From Phenylobacterium parvum (GTDB taxonomy: Bacteria > Pseudomonadota > Alphaproteobacteria > Caulobacterales > Caulobacteraceae), in the NCBI GenBank assembly GCA_029977805.1, contig JAPOKE010000006.1, forward strand, positions 1 through 45,825: a DNA stretch of 45,825 nucleotides, given 5' to 3'. Of this stretch, positions 26,985 to 36,705 are shown piece after piece. Under the pieces are notes generated by a model. It worked only from the letters and a program-made list of their open reading frames with translations. It was not told the origin of the DNA and ran no database searches. Within the stretch, counting starts at the first letter, position 1. The number at the start of each line of letters is the position of its first letter. The translations under genes were made by a program, and so were the position numbers.

Positions 26985-27599
26985 ATGCCGGATATGGTGA
27001 CGACCGCCCTGAACCTTGTCCCGATGGTGGTCGAGCAGACCAGCCGCGGCGAGCGCGCCTTTGACATCTTTTCCCGCCTCCTGAAGGAGCGGGTGATCTT
27101 CGTCTCCGGGCCCGTCGAGGACGGCATGGCCGCCCTGGTCTGCGCCCAGCTTCTCTATCTTGAGGCCGAGAACCCCAAGAAGGAGATCCAGATGTACATC
27201 AACTCCCCCGGCGGAGTGGTGTCGTCCGGCCTCGCGATCTACGACACCATGCAGTACATCCGCAGCCCCGTGGCGACCCTCTGCATGGGCTACGCCGCGT
27301 CCATGGGCTCCTTCCTGCTGGCGGCCGGCGCGCCGGGCCACCGGATCAGCCTGCCCAACGCCCGGATCATGGTGCACCAGCCCTCGGGCGGGTACTCGGG
27401 CAAGGCCTCCGACATCGAGCGGCACGCCGAGGACATCCTCAAGATCAAGCGCCGCCTGAACGAGATCTACGCCAAGCACACGGGCCGGACCTACCAGGAA
27501 GTCGAGGACATGCTCGACGCCGACACCTTCATGACGCCCGAGGAGGCCCGGGACTGGGGCCTGGTCGACCACGTGCAGGAAAACCGCGGCGAAGACTGA
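26985..27599 (+). CDS. clpP: ClpP, ATP-dependent Clp protease proteolytic subunit
   Basis: The serine peptidase that forms a tetradecameric barrel and degrades proteins fed by ClpX or ClpA; in Caulobacter it is essential for the cell cycle. The 204-residue protein has the catalytic triad Ser106 ([11 protein letters not shown]), His131 (MVHQPSGG) and Asp180 (before TFMTPEEA), with the spacing of E. coli ClpP. The glycine-rich [19 protein letters not shown] strand is intact. It lies 108 bases after tig. Confidence 0.98.
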   Translation: MPDMVTTALNLVPMVVEQTSRGERAFDIFSRLLKERVIFVSGPVEDGMAALVCAQLLYLEAENPKKEIQMYINSPGGVVSSGLAIYDTMQYIRSPVATLCMGYAASMGSFLLAAGAPGHRISLPNARIMVHQPSGGYSGKASDIERHAEDILKIKRRLNEIYAKHTGRTYQEVEDMLDADTFMTPEEARDWGLVDHVQENRGED

Positions 27600-27632
27600 T
27601 CGCCTTCGGGGTCCCCGCCCCCGGGGCCGGCC

Positions 27633-28307
27633 TCAGGGCCTTTCACGGAATTCCCGGTAGCCGGCGTGCGCGGCGATGGCCAGCATCTCGGTGTCGCCTG
27701 CCGAGTCCCCGTAGGCCGCCGCGAGCCGGACCTCCGGCCCGAACACTTCCGACAGCCTTCGGGTCTTCTCCGGGCCCCGGCAGTTTGCGCCGTCGAGGTC
27801 GCCGGTGATCCGCCCCTGCTCGTCCTCCACGAGGCGGGTCGCCAGCAGGTGGTCCGCGCCCAGCCCACGGGCGAAGGGCGCCACGAGGATCTCCGGGGAG
27901 GCGGTGACGATGGCGAGGGTCGCCCCGCGGGCGCGCCAGTAGCGCCAGGACCGCAGGGCGTCCGGCCTCAGGAGGCGGGTGGCGTTGGCCTCGGCGAAGG
28001 CCCGGGCGCGGGCCTCCAGGTCCTGCCGCGACATCCCGGCGAGGAACTGCCTGACGGTCGCGGCCTTGAGGCGCGCCCGGTCGCGGTCGCCGGCATAGCG
28101 GGCAAAGGCCGGGGCGAGGGCGGCGAGGCCGCGCGCCCAGCCGGCCGGCCCGGCTTGCCAGGCCAGGAAGGCCTGGAAGCTGTCGCGCACCGTCAGGGTC
28201 CCGTCGAAGTCGAACGCCACCACGCCGACGGGTCGGGCGGGGTCCTCGGGGAAGTCCTCGGGGGCGAGGTCGACCGGGACCCAGTTTCGCGGCCTTGGCT
28301 TCGACAC
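27633..28307 (-). CDS. cicA: CicA-like HAD-superfamily phosphatase
   Basis: A HAD subfamily IB phosphatase. All four motifs are present: DFDGTLTVRDSF, the threonine in VTASPEIL, the lysine in PEKTRRL, and GDSAGDTEML. In C. crescentus the gene between clpP and clpX is cicA, a HAD-type protein whose precise dosage matters for growth and shape; position and family agree, hence the symbol. Its substrate is unknown. The start is uncertain: GTG 28307 (used here, 224 residues, GGGAGG upstream at a long distance) or GTG 28382 (249 residues). It runs opposite to both Clp genes, its end 33 bases from the end of clpP. Confidence 0.85.
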   Translation of the reverse strand: MSKPRPRNWVPVDLAPEDFPEDPARPVGVVAFDFDGTLTVRDSFQAFLAWQAGPAGWARGLAALAPAFARYAGDRDRARLKAATVRQFLAGMSRQDLEARARAFAEANATRLLRPDALRSWRYWRARGATLAIVTASPEILVAPFARGLGADHLLATRLVEDEQGRITGDLDGANCRGPEKTRRLSEVFGPEVRLAAAYGDSAGDTEMLAIAAHAGYREFRERP

Positions 28308-28344
28308 GACCGGCGCTTCGCCTCCCGGGGTCCATGGAAAGGAG

Positions 28345-28370
28345 CCTGAATCCCCGGATTCGCCCCATGA
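28345..28370 (+). promoter_or_regulatory. weak heat-shock-type promoter candidate upstream of clpX
   Basis: CCTGAAT (28345-28351), 11 bases, CCCCATGA (28363-28370). The -10 matches seven of eight positions of the sigma-32 consensus CCCCATNT but the -35 only five of seven. It lies about 185 bases before the clpX ATG. Confidence 0.3.
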
Positions 28371-28554
28371 CGACAATGCCACAGGTTTCCGCTATACCCC
28401 CATGCAGACGGACCGCGGGCTTGTGGTCGGCGTCGGTATCGGGGACTGTCAACACTTCGACAACCCGTCGCCGATAGGCTGAATCAGGCCTTAACGGGCG
28501 AAGCGGGATTCGACGGCGCGCCGCAGGGTCGCCCGCCGAAGGAGTGAGAGACGC

Positions 28555-29817
28555 ATGACCAAGGCCGCCGGCGGGGATTCCAAGAGCACCCTCTATTGCT
28601 CTTTCTGCGGCAAGAGCCAGCACGAGGTGCGCAAGCTGATTGCGGGCCCGACCGTCTTCATCTGCGACGAATGCGTCGAGCTCTGCATGGACATCATCCG
28701 TGAAGAGCACAAGATTTCCTTCGTGAAATCAAAGGATGGCGTGCCGACCCCGAAGGAGATCCGGGAGGTCCTCGACGACTACGTCATCGGCCAGGACCAC
28801 GCCAAGAAGGTGCTCTCGGTCGCCGTCCACAACCACTACAAGCGCCTCAACCACGCCTCGAAGAACAACGACGTGGAGCTGGGCAAGGCCAACATCCTGC
28901 TGATCGGCCCGACCGGCACCGGCAAGACCCTGCTGGCCCAGACCCTCGCGAGAATCATCGACGTGCCCTTCACGGTGGCCGACGCCACCACCCTGACCGA
29001 GGCGGGCTATGTCGGCGAGGATGTCGAGAACATCATCCTCAAGCTGCTGCAGGCGGCGGACTACAACGTCGAGCGCGCCCAGCGGGGCATCGTCTACATC
29101 GACGAGGTCGACAAGATCAGCCGCAAGTCGGACAACCCCTCCATCACCCGCGACGTCTCGGGCGAGGGGGTCCAGCAGGCCCTGCTCAAGATCATGGAGG
29201 GCACCGTCGCCTCCGTGCCGCCGCAGGGCGGGCGCAAGCATCCCCAGCAGGAGTTCCTGCAGGTCGACACGACAAACATCCTGTTCATCTGCGGCGGCGC
29301 CTTCGCCGGCCTGGACAAGATCATCGCGGCCCGCGGGCAGGGCACCTCGATCGGCTTCGGCGCCCGCGTGGCGGATCCCGATGACCGGCGGACAGGCGAG
29401 ATCTTCCGCCAGGTGGAGCCCGATGACCTGCTGAAGTTCGGGCTGATCCCCGAGTTCATCGGCCGCCTGCCGGTGCTGGCGACCCTTGATGATCTCGACG
29501 AGAAGGCCCTGGTGAAGATCCTCACCGAGCCGAAGAACGCCTTCGTGAAGCAGTACCAGCGCCTGTTCGACATGGAGAACGTCGGCCTGACCTTCACCGA
29601 GGACGCCCTCATGGCCGTGGCCCGCAAGGCCATCGCCCGCAAGACCGGCGCGCGCGGCCTGCGCTCCATCCTCGAGGGGATCCTGCTCGACACCATGTAC
29701 GAGCTTCCCACCTGGGAAGGGGTCGAGGAGGTCGTGGTCAACGCCGAGGTGGTCGAGGGACGTTCCCAGCCCCTGGTGATCTACGCCGAGCGCCGCGACA
29801 AGGGCGGCGCGGCCTGA
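28555..29817 (+). CDS. clpX: ClpX, ATPase subunit of the ClpXP protease
   Basis: The AAA+ unfoldase that recognises substrates and feeds ClpP; in Caulobacter it clears CtrA. The 420-residue protein starts with the zinc-binding domain (Cys15, Cys18, Cys37, Cys40), followed by Walker A GPTGTGKT (~118-125), the pore loop GYVGED, Walker [11 protein letters not shown], the RKH loop, and sensor-2 GARGLRS. A good Shine-Dalgarno AGGAG is at 28539-28543. Its stop TGA abuts the stop of the opposite gene inside the palindrome TGATCA (29815-29820). Confidence 0.98.
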   Translation: MTKAAGGDSKSTLYCSFCGKSQHEVRKLIAGPTVFICDECVELCMDIIREEHKISFVKSKDGVPTPKEIREVLDDYVIGQDHAKKVLSVAVHNHYKRLNHASKNNDVELGKANILLIGPTGTGKTLLAQTLARIIDVPFTVADATTLTEAGYVGEDVENIILKLLQAADYNVERAQRGIVYIDEVDKISRKSDNPSITRDVSGEGVQQALLKIMEGTVASVPPQGGRKHPQQEFLQVDTTNILFICGGAFAGLDKIIAARGQGTSIGFGARVADPDDRRTGEIFRQVEPDDLLKFGLIPEFIGRLPVLATLDDLDEKALVKILTEPKNAFVKQYQRLFDMENVGLTFTEDALMAVARKAIARKTGARGLRSILEGILLDTMYELPTWEGVEEVVVNAEVVEGRSQPLVIYAERRDKGGAA

Positions 29818-30615
29818 TCACTTCAGCGCGGCGGGCGGCTTGAGCCGCTCTAGCCAGTCGACGCGGGTCATCCAGTAGGCCGAGGTCGACTCCAGGAAGC
29901 CGTCCCGGCGGCGCGCCGAGATCCATCCGTTCAGGAAGTTGAGCAGGTTGGTGTCGCCCTTGCGGAGCGCCATGGCGTCCGCCGTGCGCGCGAGGGCCGG
30001 GCCGTCGCCCACGGCATAGCGCTGCGGCTTGGCGGCGGCGACCGTGAGGGTCGGGATCGGTTCCTTGAAGGCCAGGGCGTTGATGGCGCCGTCGTCCAGG
30101 GCCTTCTGCGCAGCCACCAGGTCGGGGAACTCCCGGAAGGTCGCGGAGGGCAGGCGGCTGCGCGCTGCATCCGCAGCCAGGGTCCCGGTCACCACCCCGA
30201 CGACGGAGTCCGTGACGTTCAGCTGGTCCGTCCGGAAGGGGACCTTGGCGCTGGCCACGACCCGGATGTCGGACTCCGCGTACGGATTGGTCATCCAGAC
30301 CTGCAGGAGCCGGCTGGGGTCGATCGCCATGCCGGCGATCGCGAGGTCGCACTCCCCGGCGTTCAGCCGGTCCATCAGTTGCACCCCGGCGACAGGCCTG
30401 AGGTCGAGGGTGAGGCCGAGGTCGCTGGCCAGGCGGGTGGCGATGTCGACCTCATGGCCGATCAGGTCGCCCTTGCCGGACCGGAAGGCGAAGGGCGCCG
30501 CCTCGACGGTGCAGACCTTCAGGGCGCCGCGGGCCAGGGCGTCTTCCAGGCCTCCCGCCGCGGCCGGGGAAGCGGTCGCCGCCGCCAGAAGAACACCCGC
30601 CAGGAACTTCCTCAT
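29818..30615 (-). CDS. periplasmic substrate-binding protein (amino-acid type, SBP_bac_3)
   Basis: A 265-residue protein with a clear signal peptide (MRKFLAGVLLAAATASPAAA) and the two-lobed fold of polar amino-acid binding proteins: LKVCTVEAAPFAF, GHEVDIATRLASDLG, and LNAGECDLAIAGMAIDPSR. No permease or ATPase gene is adjacent, so it is an orphan solute-binding protein in this window. ATG 30615 is preceded by GGAGG five bases away, which decides the start. It sits between clpX and lon, interrupting the usual neighbourhood; the ligand is unknown. Confidence 0.87.
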   Translation of the reverse strand: MRKFLAGVLLAAATASPAAAGGLEDALARGALKVCTVEAAPFAFRSGKGDLIGHEVDIATRLASDLGLTLDLRPVAGVQLMDRLNAGECDLAIAGMAIDPSRLLQVWMTNPYAESDIRVVASAKVPFRTDQLNVTDSVVGVVTGTLAADAARSRLPSATFREFPDLVAAQKALDDGAINALAFKEPIPTLTVAAAKPQRYAVGDGPALARTADAMALRKGDTNLLNFLNGWISARRRDGFLESTSAYWMTRVDWLERLKPPAALK

Positions 30616-30639
30616 CTCGACCTCCAGGACTGATCTGCT

Positions 30640-30683
30640 CAGCTTGCATTCAGCTTGCGGCGCGCACAACCGCCTGCGTAAAT
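30640..30683 (+). promoter_or_regulatory. direct repeat and possible promoter in the divergent region
   Basis: CAGCTTGC is repeated at 30640-30647 and 30651-30658, eleven bases apart (one helical turn). The second copy runs into TTGCGGC (30655-30661), 14 bases, GCGTAAAT (30676-30683), a possible promoter for the gene at 30735. Confidence 0.4.
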
Positions 30684-30734
30684 CAACTTCGGCCGCGCCG
30701 GGGAAACGCGTCCCGGCCGAGCAAGGAGACCGCC

Positions 30735-31406
30735 ATGCGCCCGATGCTGCTGATCGCCGCCGCCGCCACGACCACCATCGCCGGCGTCGCCCCCCCGGTT
30801 CCCGCGCGGGCGGATTCCTACATCAACTGCTCGTCGAACGATTACCGGCGCAACTGGTGCCCGGTCTATTCCCAGGGACGCGTCTGGCTGGACCGGCAGT
30901 ACTCGGGTGGACGGGGCGCCTGCATCGAGGGCTCGACCTGGGGCCGCGACCGCCGCGGCATCTGGGTCGACAATGGCTGCCGCGCCCGCTTCCGGGTGGA
31001 GGACCGCTACGGCAACTACCCGAACAACGGCTATCCCGACTACAACTACAACAACAAGAAGGACGACACCGGCGCCCTGATCGGCGGCTTGATCCTGGGA
31101 GGCCTCGTGGTCGGCGCCATCGCCGCAGCCAACGCCGAGAAGGACAAGGCGCCCGCGCCGTCGACATCCTCGGGTGGCTCCTCCGCCTCGGGCGTGGCCG
31201 TCGAGGCCTGCCGGTCGGAGGCCGTGAGCCGGGTTTCCGCCTACGGGCAGAGGGCGCGGATCGACCGGATCACCACCAACACCGCCTCGGCGGGCGGCTG
31301 GACGGTCCAGGGCTACGCCTCGGTCGACGTCGGACCCAAGGCGGTCTCCTACGCCTTCACCTGCCGCTACGACAACGGCGTGGCGCGGATCACCGCCCTC
31401 AACTGA
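30735..31406 (+). CDS. secreted DUF3011-domain protein
   Basis: A 223-residue exported protein with a signal peptide (cleavage after PARA). Residues ~27-90 form a DUF3011-like domain with paired cysteines and the pattern CSSNDYRRNWCPV, GACIEGSTWGRDRRGIWV, NGCRARF. A tyrosine/asparagine-rich stretch (NYPNNGYPDYNYNN) and a hydrophobic glycine-rich helix (IGGLILGGLVVGAIAAAN) follow, then a C-terminal part with two more cysteines. It may be anchored in a membrane by the glycine-zipper-like helix. Function unknown. AAGGAG lies eight bases before the ATG. Confidence 0.83.
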   Translation: MRPMLLIAAAATTTIAGVAPPVPARADSYINCSSNDYRRNWCPVYSQGRVWLDRQYSGGRGACIEGSTWGRDRRGIWVDNGCRARFRVEDRYGNYPNNGYPDYNYNNKKDDTGALIGGLILGGLVVGAIAAANAEKDKAPAPSTSSGGSSASGVAVEACRSEAVSRVSAYGQRARIDRITTNTASAGGWTVQGYASVDVGPKAVSYAFTCRYDNGVARITALN

Positions 31407-31472
31407 ACCGCCGTCAGGCGCCGTTCGCGCCCGTCATTTTCCGGGTTGTCCACGGCTGTCTTTCCCGGGCGG

Positions 31473-31502
31473 CTTGAACCCGGGGGCCGACGCGCCACAT
31501 CT
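31473..31502 (+). promoter_or_regulatory. heat-shock (sigma-32) promoter for lon
   Basis: CTTGAAC (31473-31479), 15 bases, CCACATCT (31495-31502). It matches the sigma-32 consensus CTTGAAA-N11-16-CCCCATNT in six of seven and seven of eight positions. Transcription would start near 31509, about 80 bases before the lon ATG. Confidence 0.75.
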
Positions 31503-31590
31503 AGAAGCATCTGGCCCGACCTGGCGATTGTCGCGGGGGGCCGCGCCGTCCCTGCTCAATGGAGGGGGACGCCCTGGAGTACATGTGCAC

Positions 31591-33996
<2,406 letters not shown>

Positions 33997-34045
33997 CGCC
34001 GGCCCCCGCGGGCCGCCCCGTCGTCGGCCCCGCCGCCGGTTGCGT

Positions 34046-34074
34046 TTGACACGCCGCCGGGGCGGGGCATGATG
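34046..34074 (+). promoter_or_regulatory. predicted promoter for the HU gene
   Basis: TTGACAC (34046-34052), 14 bases, GCATGATG. The -35 is ideal, the -10 modest. The transcript would carry a leader of about 65 bases containing the hairpin at 34091-34136. Confidence 0.5.
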
Positions 34075-34090
34075 GCCGCCTGTGGCTTCG

Positions 34091-34136
34091 CCCGGGTATG
34101 TCGTTGTTTGAGGCGAGGCTTGAAACAACACCCGGG
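34091..34136 (+). promoter_or_regulatory. leader hairpin upstream of the HU gene
   Basis: CCCGGG and GTTGTTT (34103-34109) on the left face AAACAAC (34123-34129) and CCCGGG (34131-34136) on the right, leaving a 13-base loop and a small asymmetric bulge. No T-run follows, so it is not a terminator. It ends just before the run of G that serves as ribosome-binding site. Confidence 0.45.
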
Positions 34137-34146
34137 GGGGTGATCC

Positions 34147-34419
34147 ATGAACAAGGCCGAGCTCATTGCCGCGGTCTCCGAGAGCTCCGGGCTCTCCGCA
34201 GGCCAGGTGCGCACCGCCCTGGACTCCATACTCCAGACCATGTCCGCTGCCCTCGCCGCCGGGGAAGAGGTGCGGCTGGTTGGCTTCGGCAGCTTCACCT
34301 CCGCCTTCCGCCCGGCGGGCCCGGCGCGCAATCCCCGCACCGGCGAGGCGGTCCGAAGGCCGGCGTCCCGGACCGTCCGCTTCCGGGCGGGGGAGGGGCT
34401 GAGGCGGGCCCTCAACTGA
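34147..34419 (+). CDS. hup: HU-family DNA-binding protein
   Basis: A 90-residue nucleoid protein of the HU/IHF family that bends DNA non-specifically. It starts MNKAELIAAVSESSGL and has the conserved VRLVGFGSFT and the beta-arm tip RNPRTGEAV, with the proline region GPARNP. Position directly after lon is the usual one in alphaproteobacteria. The run of seven G and TGATCC stand before the ATG. IHF is less likely because its arm motif differs. Confidence 0.95.
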   Translation: MNKAELIAAVSESSGLSAGQVRTALDSILQTMSAALAAGEEVRLVGFGSFTSAFRPAGPARNPRTGEAVRRPASRTVRFRAGEGLRRALN

Positions 34420-34500
34420 CCGGCGCCCGACGTCCCCAAAGGGTCCGGATTTCCCGCCGGCGCAAACGGCGCTAGACAGTCCACGGCCTGCGGGCCCGAC

Positions 34501-34577
34501 GGGCGGCTAGCTCAGCTGGTCAGAGCACCTGGTTTACACCCAGGGGGTCGGGGGTTCGAACCCCTCGCCGCCCACCA
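34501..34577 (+). tRNA. tRNA-Val(TAC)
   Basis: Complete, 77 bases with encoded CCA. GGGCGGC pairs with GCCGCCC; the anticodon stem CCTGG/CCAGG encloses TTTACAC, anticodon TAC. The T arm has GGGTTCGAACCCC-like sequence. A -10-like GCTAGACA lies at 34471-34478. The next gene starts only 15 bases after the CCA end. Confidence 0.97.
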
Positions 34578-34592
34578 TTCCCGGAGGCGGAA

Positions 34593-35528
34593 TTGGAGCA
34601 GCGCCCGCTTGGACGCACAGGTCTCTCGGTCTCCGCCATCGGGTTCGGCGCCGCCTCCTTCTGGGGCCATCCCGCCTTTCCCGAGACCGACGCCGTCCGG
34701 CTTGTCCACCGGGCCCTCGACCTCGGGGTCACCCTGTTCGACACCGGGCCGGCCTATTCCCGCGGTCAGGCCGAGGCGCGGCTGGGCCGCGCCCTCGCGG
34801 GTCGGGATCCCTCCGCCCTGGTCGTCGCGACCAAGGCCGGGACCTGCTTCGAGGGGGGACGGGTGCGCCGGGATATGTCGCTGCCCGCGATCGAGGCCAG
34901 CCTCGAGCTCAGCCGCCGCCGGCTGGGTCTCGAAGTCCTTCCCCTGGTCCACCTCCACGGCCCCTCGGCGGCGGAATTGACCCCGGACTTCCTTGGCGGG
35001 CTGCAGCGCCTCCGGGATCGCGGGCTGTTCCTGCAGCTGGGCGTCAACAGCTTCGATCCCACCGTCATCGAGGCCGCCCTGGCCCTGCGGGAGATCGACA
35101 CGGTGATGGTCGACATCAACGTCCTCAGGCCGGAGCGCGTCCCCCTGGTCGCCCGGGCGGCGGCGGCGGGGAAGGGGGTCCTGGCGGGCATGCCCCTGGC
35201 CATGGGGCACACCGCGCCCTCCCGCCTGCGCGACCTGCGCCCCTCCAGCCTCTGGTACGCCCTGAGGGCGCTGAAGAACCACCGCGCCGACATGTCCGCC
35301 GGCCGTCGCTTCCGCTTCCTCCACCAGCAGCCGGACATCACCGGGCCCCAGGCCCTGCTGGCCTGGACGCTCGCCGTCCCCGGCGTCTCCGCAGCCATCG
35401 CCGGCACCACGCGCCTCGGCCACCTTGAGGAAAACGTCGCTGCACCGGGCCTCCCGCTACCGGAAAACCTCGCTGTGCGGATCGCTCGGACACAACAGGG
35501 AGAGCTAGCCAAAAAGATATCGAAGTGA
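34593..35528 (+). CDS. aldo/keto reductase
   Basis: A 311-residue NAD(P)H-dependent TIM-barrel oxidoreductase. The family opening LGRTGLSVSAIGFGAASF and the catalytic Asp-Tyr segment FDTGPAYSRG, the lysine in VATKAG and the histidine in LVHLHG are all visible. It resembles the aldose/galactose dehydrogenase-like branch. The start is TTG at 34593 with GGAGG five bases ahead; the next ATG would remove a third of the barrel. The ribosome-binding site lies in the trailer of tRNA-Val, so it may be co-transcribed with the tRNA. Substrate unknown. Confidence 0.87.
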   Translation: MEQRPLGRTGLSVSAIGFGAASFWGHPAFPETDAVRLVHRALDLGVTLFDTGPAYSRGQAEARLGRALAGRDPSALVVATKAGTCFEGGRVRRDMSLPAIEASLELSRRRLGLEVLPLVHLHGPSAAELTPDFLGGLQRLRDRGLFLQLGVNSFDPTVIEAALALREIDTVMVDINVLRPERVPLVARAAAAGKGVLAGMPLAMGHTAPSRLRDLRPSSLWYALRALKNHRADMSAGRRFRFLHQQPDITGPQALLAWTLAVPGVSAAIAGTTRLGHLEENVAAPGLPLPENLAVRIARTQQGELAKKISK

Positions 35529-35536
35529 TATCACTT
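35523..35536. promoter_or_regulatory. 14-base perfect palindrome at the aldo/keto reductase stop
   Basis: AAGTGATATCACTT spans the stop codon (TGA 35526-35528). A second GATATC lies eleven bases upstream (35516-35521). It stands 22 bases before the SPFH gene, in a short AT-richer patch, and may be an operator for that gene. Confidence 0.5.
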
Positions 35537-35557
35537 TGTATCCTTCGGAGAGCCCTG

Positions 35558-36451
35558 ATGTCCCAAAATACCTCGCATTGCCAGACCAATGAACGCTCTG
35601 CTCACGCGCGCAGCGGCTGGCCCTTCGCCATCCTCGGCCTGGGCCTTGCGGTTAGCGTGGTCGTCCAGGTGATCAATCTCCGCGAGCCCACGGATGGAGT
35701 CACGGCGGCCTTGATCATTGGCTGCATGGTCGCTTCACTCTTGGTGCTAGTGGGCCTCTACACCGTTCAGCCGAACCAGGGGGTGGTGGCGTCGGCCTTC
35801 GGGCGCTACGCCGGGACAGATCGTCGAGACGGTTTGCGCTGGCTTCCCTTCTGGATCATGCGCCGCAAGATCTCCTTGCGGGTCCGGAACATGACCAGCG
35901 AGACGCTCAAGGTGAACGATCGCCGTGGCAACCCGATTGAGATCGCCGCCAACATCGTCTGGCGGGTCGAGCGCCCTGCGCAGGCGCTCTATGATGTCGA
36001 GGATTATCTGGCTTTCGTCAGCATCCAGGTCGAGACGGCCCTCCGAGAAGTCGCGAGGCAGTACGCCTACGACAGTCATGAGGACTGCGAACTCTCCCTG
36101 CAGACCGATGCGGAAACCGTCGGCGCCGAACTCAAGCAGGACCTCCAGGCTCGGGTCGGCGTGGCGGGCCTTGTCATCGATGAGGCACACCTGATGCATC
36201 TTGCCTACGCGCCGGAGATTGCAGGCTCCATGCTTCGACGGCAGCAGGCCGAGGCGGTTCTCGCCGCCCGCCGAAAGATCGTCCTGGGGGCTGTGGACAT
36301 GGTCGAGGGCGCCCTCTCCGCCTTGTCGGAACGAGGGGTCATTCACATGGATGATGAACGGCGGGCGACCATGGTCTCGAACCTGCTGGTCGTCCTGTGC
36401 GCAGACCGCGAACCGACACCGGTCGTGAACACCGGAACCCTCTACGGCTGA
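35558..36451 (+). CDS. SPFH/Band-7 domain membrane protein
   Basis: A 297-residue protein with two adjoining N-terminal transmembrane segments (WPFAILGLGLAVSVVVQVI and VTAALIIGCMVASLLVLVGLY), then an SPFH domain: VQPNQGVVASAFGRYAGT, GLRWLPFW, DRRGNPIEIAANIVWRV, and ALREVARQYAYD. The C-terminal part is helical (MLRRQQAEAVLAARRKIVLG), as in flotillin and HflK-like proteins that assemble into membrane rings. ATG 35558 follows GGAG; a GTG at 35525 would add 11 residues. Base composition is somewhat lower in GC than the neighbours. It is followed by a small DNA-binding-like gene two bases later. Confidence 0.87.
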   Translation: MSQNTSHCQTNERSAHARSGWPFAILGLGLAVSVVVQVINLREPTDGVTAALIIGCMVASLLVLVGLYTVQPNQGVVASAFGRYAGTDRRDGLRWLPFWIMRRKISLRVRNMTSETLKVNDRRGNPIEIAANIVWRVERPAQALYDVEDYLAFVSIQVETALREVARQYAYDSHEDCELSLQTDAETVGAELKQDLQARVGVAGLVIDEAHLMHLAYAPEIAGSMLRRQQAEAVLAARRKIVLGAVDMVEGALSALSERGVIHMDDERRATMVSNLLVVLCADREPTPVVNTGTLYG

Positions 36452-36453
36452 CC

Positions 36454-36624
36454 GTGGCCAGTCCCGGCAAGCGCGCCTTCCTCGCCCGGCTGAGTCCGGA
36501 GGTGCTCGCCGCCGTCGAAAGGCTGGCGGCGGGCGAACTGCGCAGCGTCAACGCCCAGGTCGAGGTTCTCCTGAGGGGGGCCCTCAAACGCCGGGGGATC
36601 AAACCGGACAGGCCAGCCGGCTGA
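36454..36624 (+). CDS. small Arc-like (ribbon-helix-helix) protein
   Basis: A 56-residue protein starting at GTG 36454, two bases after the SPFH stop. FLARLSPEVLAAVERLAAGELRSVN-like sequence (FLARLSPEVLAAVE, then RSVNAQVEVLLRGALKRRG) has the short strand and two helices of Arc/CopG ribbon-helix-helix repressors; RSVNAQVEVLL is close to the typical RSLNAQIE motif. The gene is too short for confident family assignment, but the pairing with an SPFH gene speaks for one functional unit. It could regulate the pair through the palindrome at 35523. Confidence 0.75.
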   Translation: MASPGKRAFLARLSPEVLAAVERLAAGELRSVNAQVEVLLRGALKRRGIKPDRPAG

Positions 36625-36646
36625 CTTTGCTTGCCCCGGCGCCCGG

Positions 36647-36669
36647 ATTGGGTTTTACTCGATCCCAAT
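36647..36669 (+). promoter_or_regulatory. inverted repeat upstream of the P450 gene
   Basis: ATTGGG-N11-CCCAAT, 36 bases before the P450 ATG. The size and position fit an operator of a dimeric repressor (TetR or GntR type); no such regulator gene lies beside it. Confidence 0.5.
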
Positions 36670-36705
36670 GGACGCACGAACGTTCTGGATTCAGGAGGAA
36701 GTCTC

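Noticed and set aside
25269-27572. A 767-codon open frame on the minus strand
   Set aside because: Antisense of tig and clpP; composition typical of a shadow frame.
34000-34030. Terminator after lon (CGGCCC-CCGC-GGGCCG)
   Set aside because: A six-pair stem exists, but no T-run follows, and such stems are common in this GC-rich sequence.
34501-35600. A genomic island integrated at tRNA-Val
   Set aside because: No integrase gene and no repeated copy of the tRNA 3' end was seen downstream, so insertion by a tRNA-targeting element is not supported.
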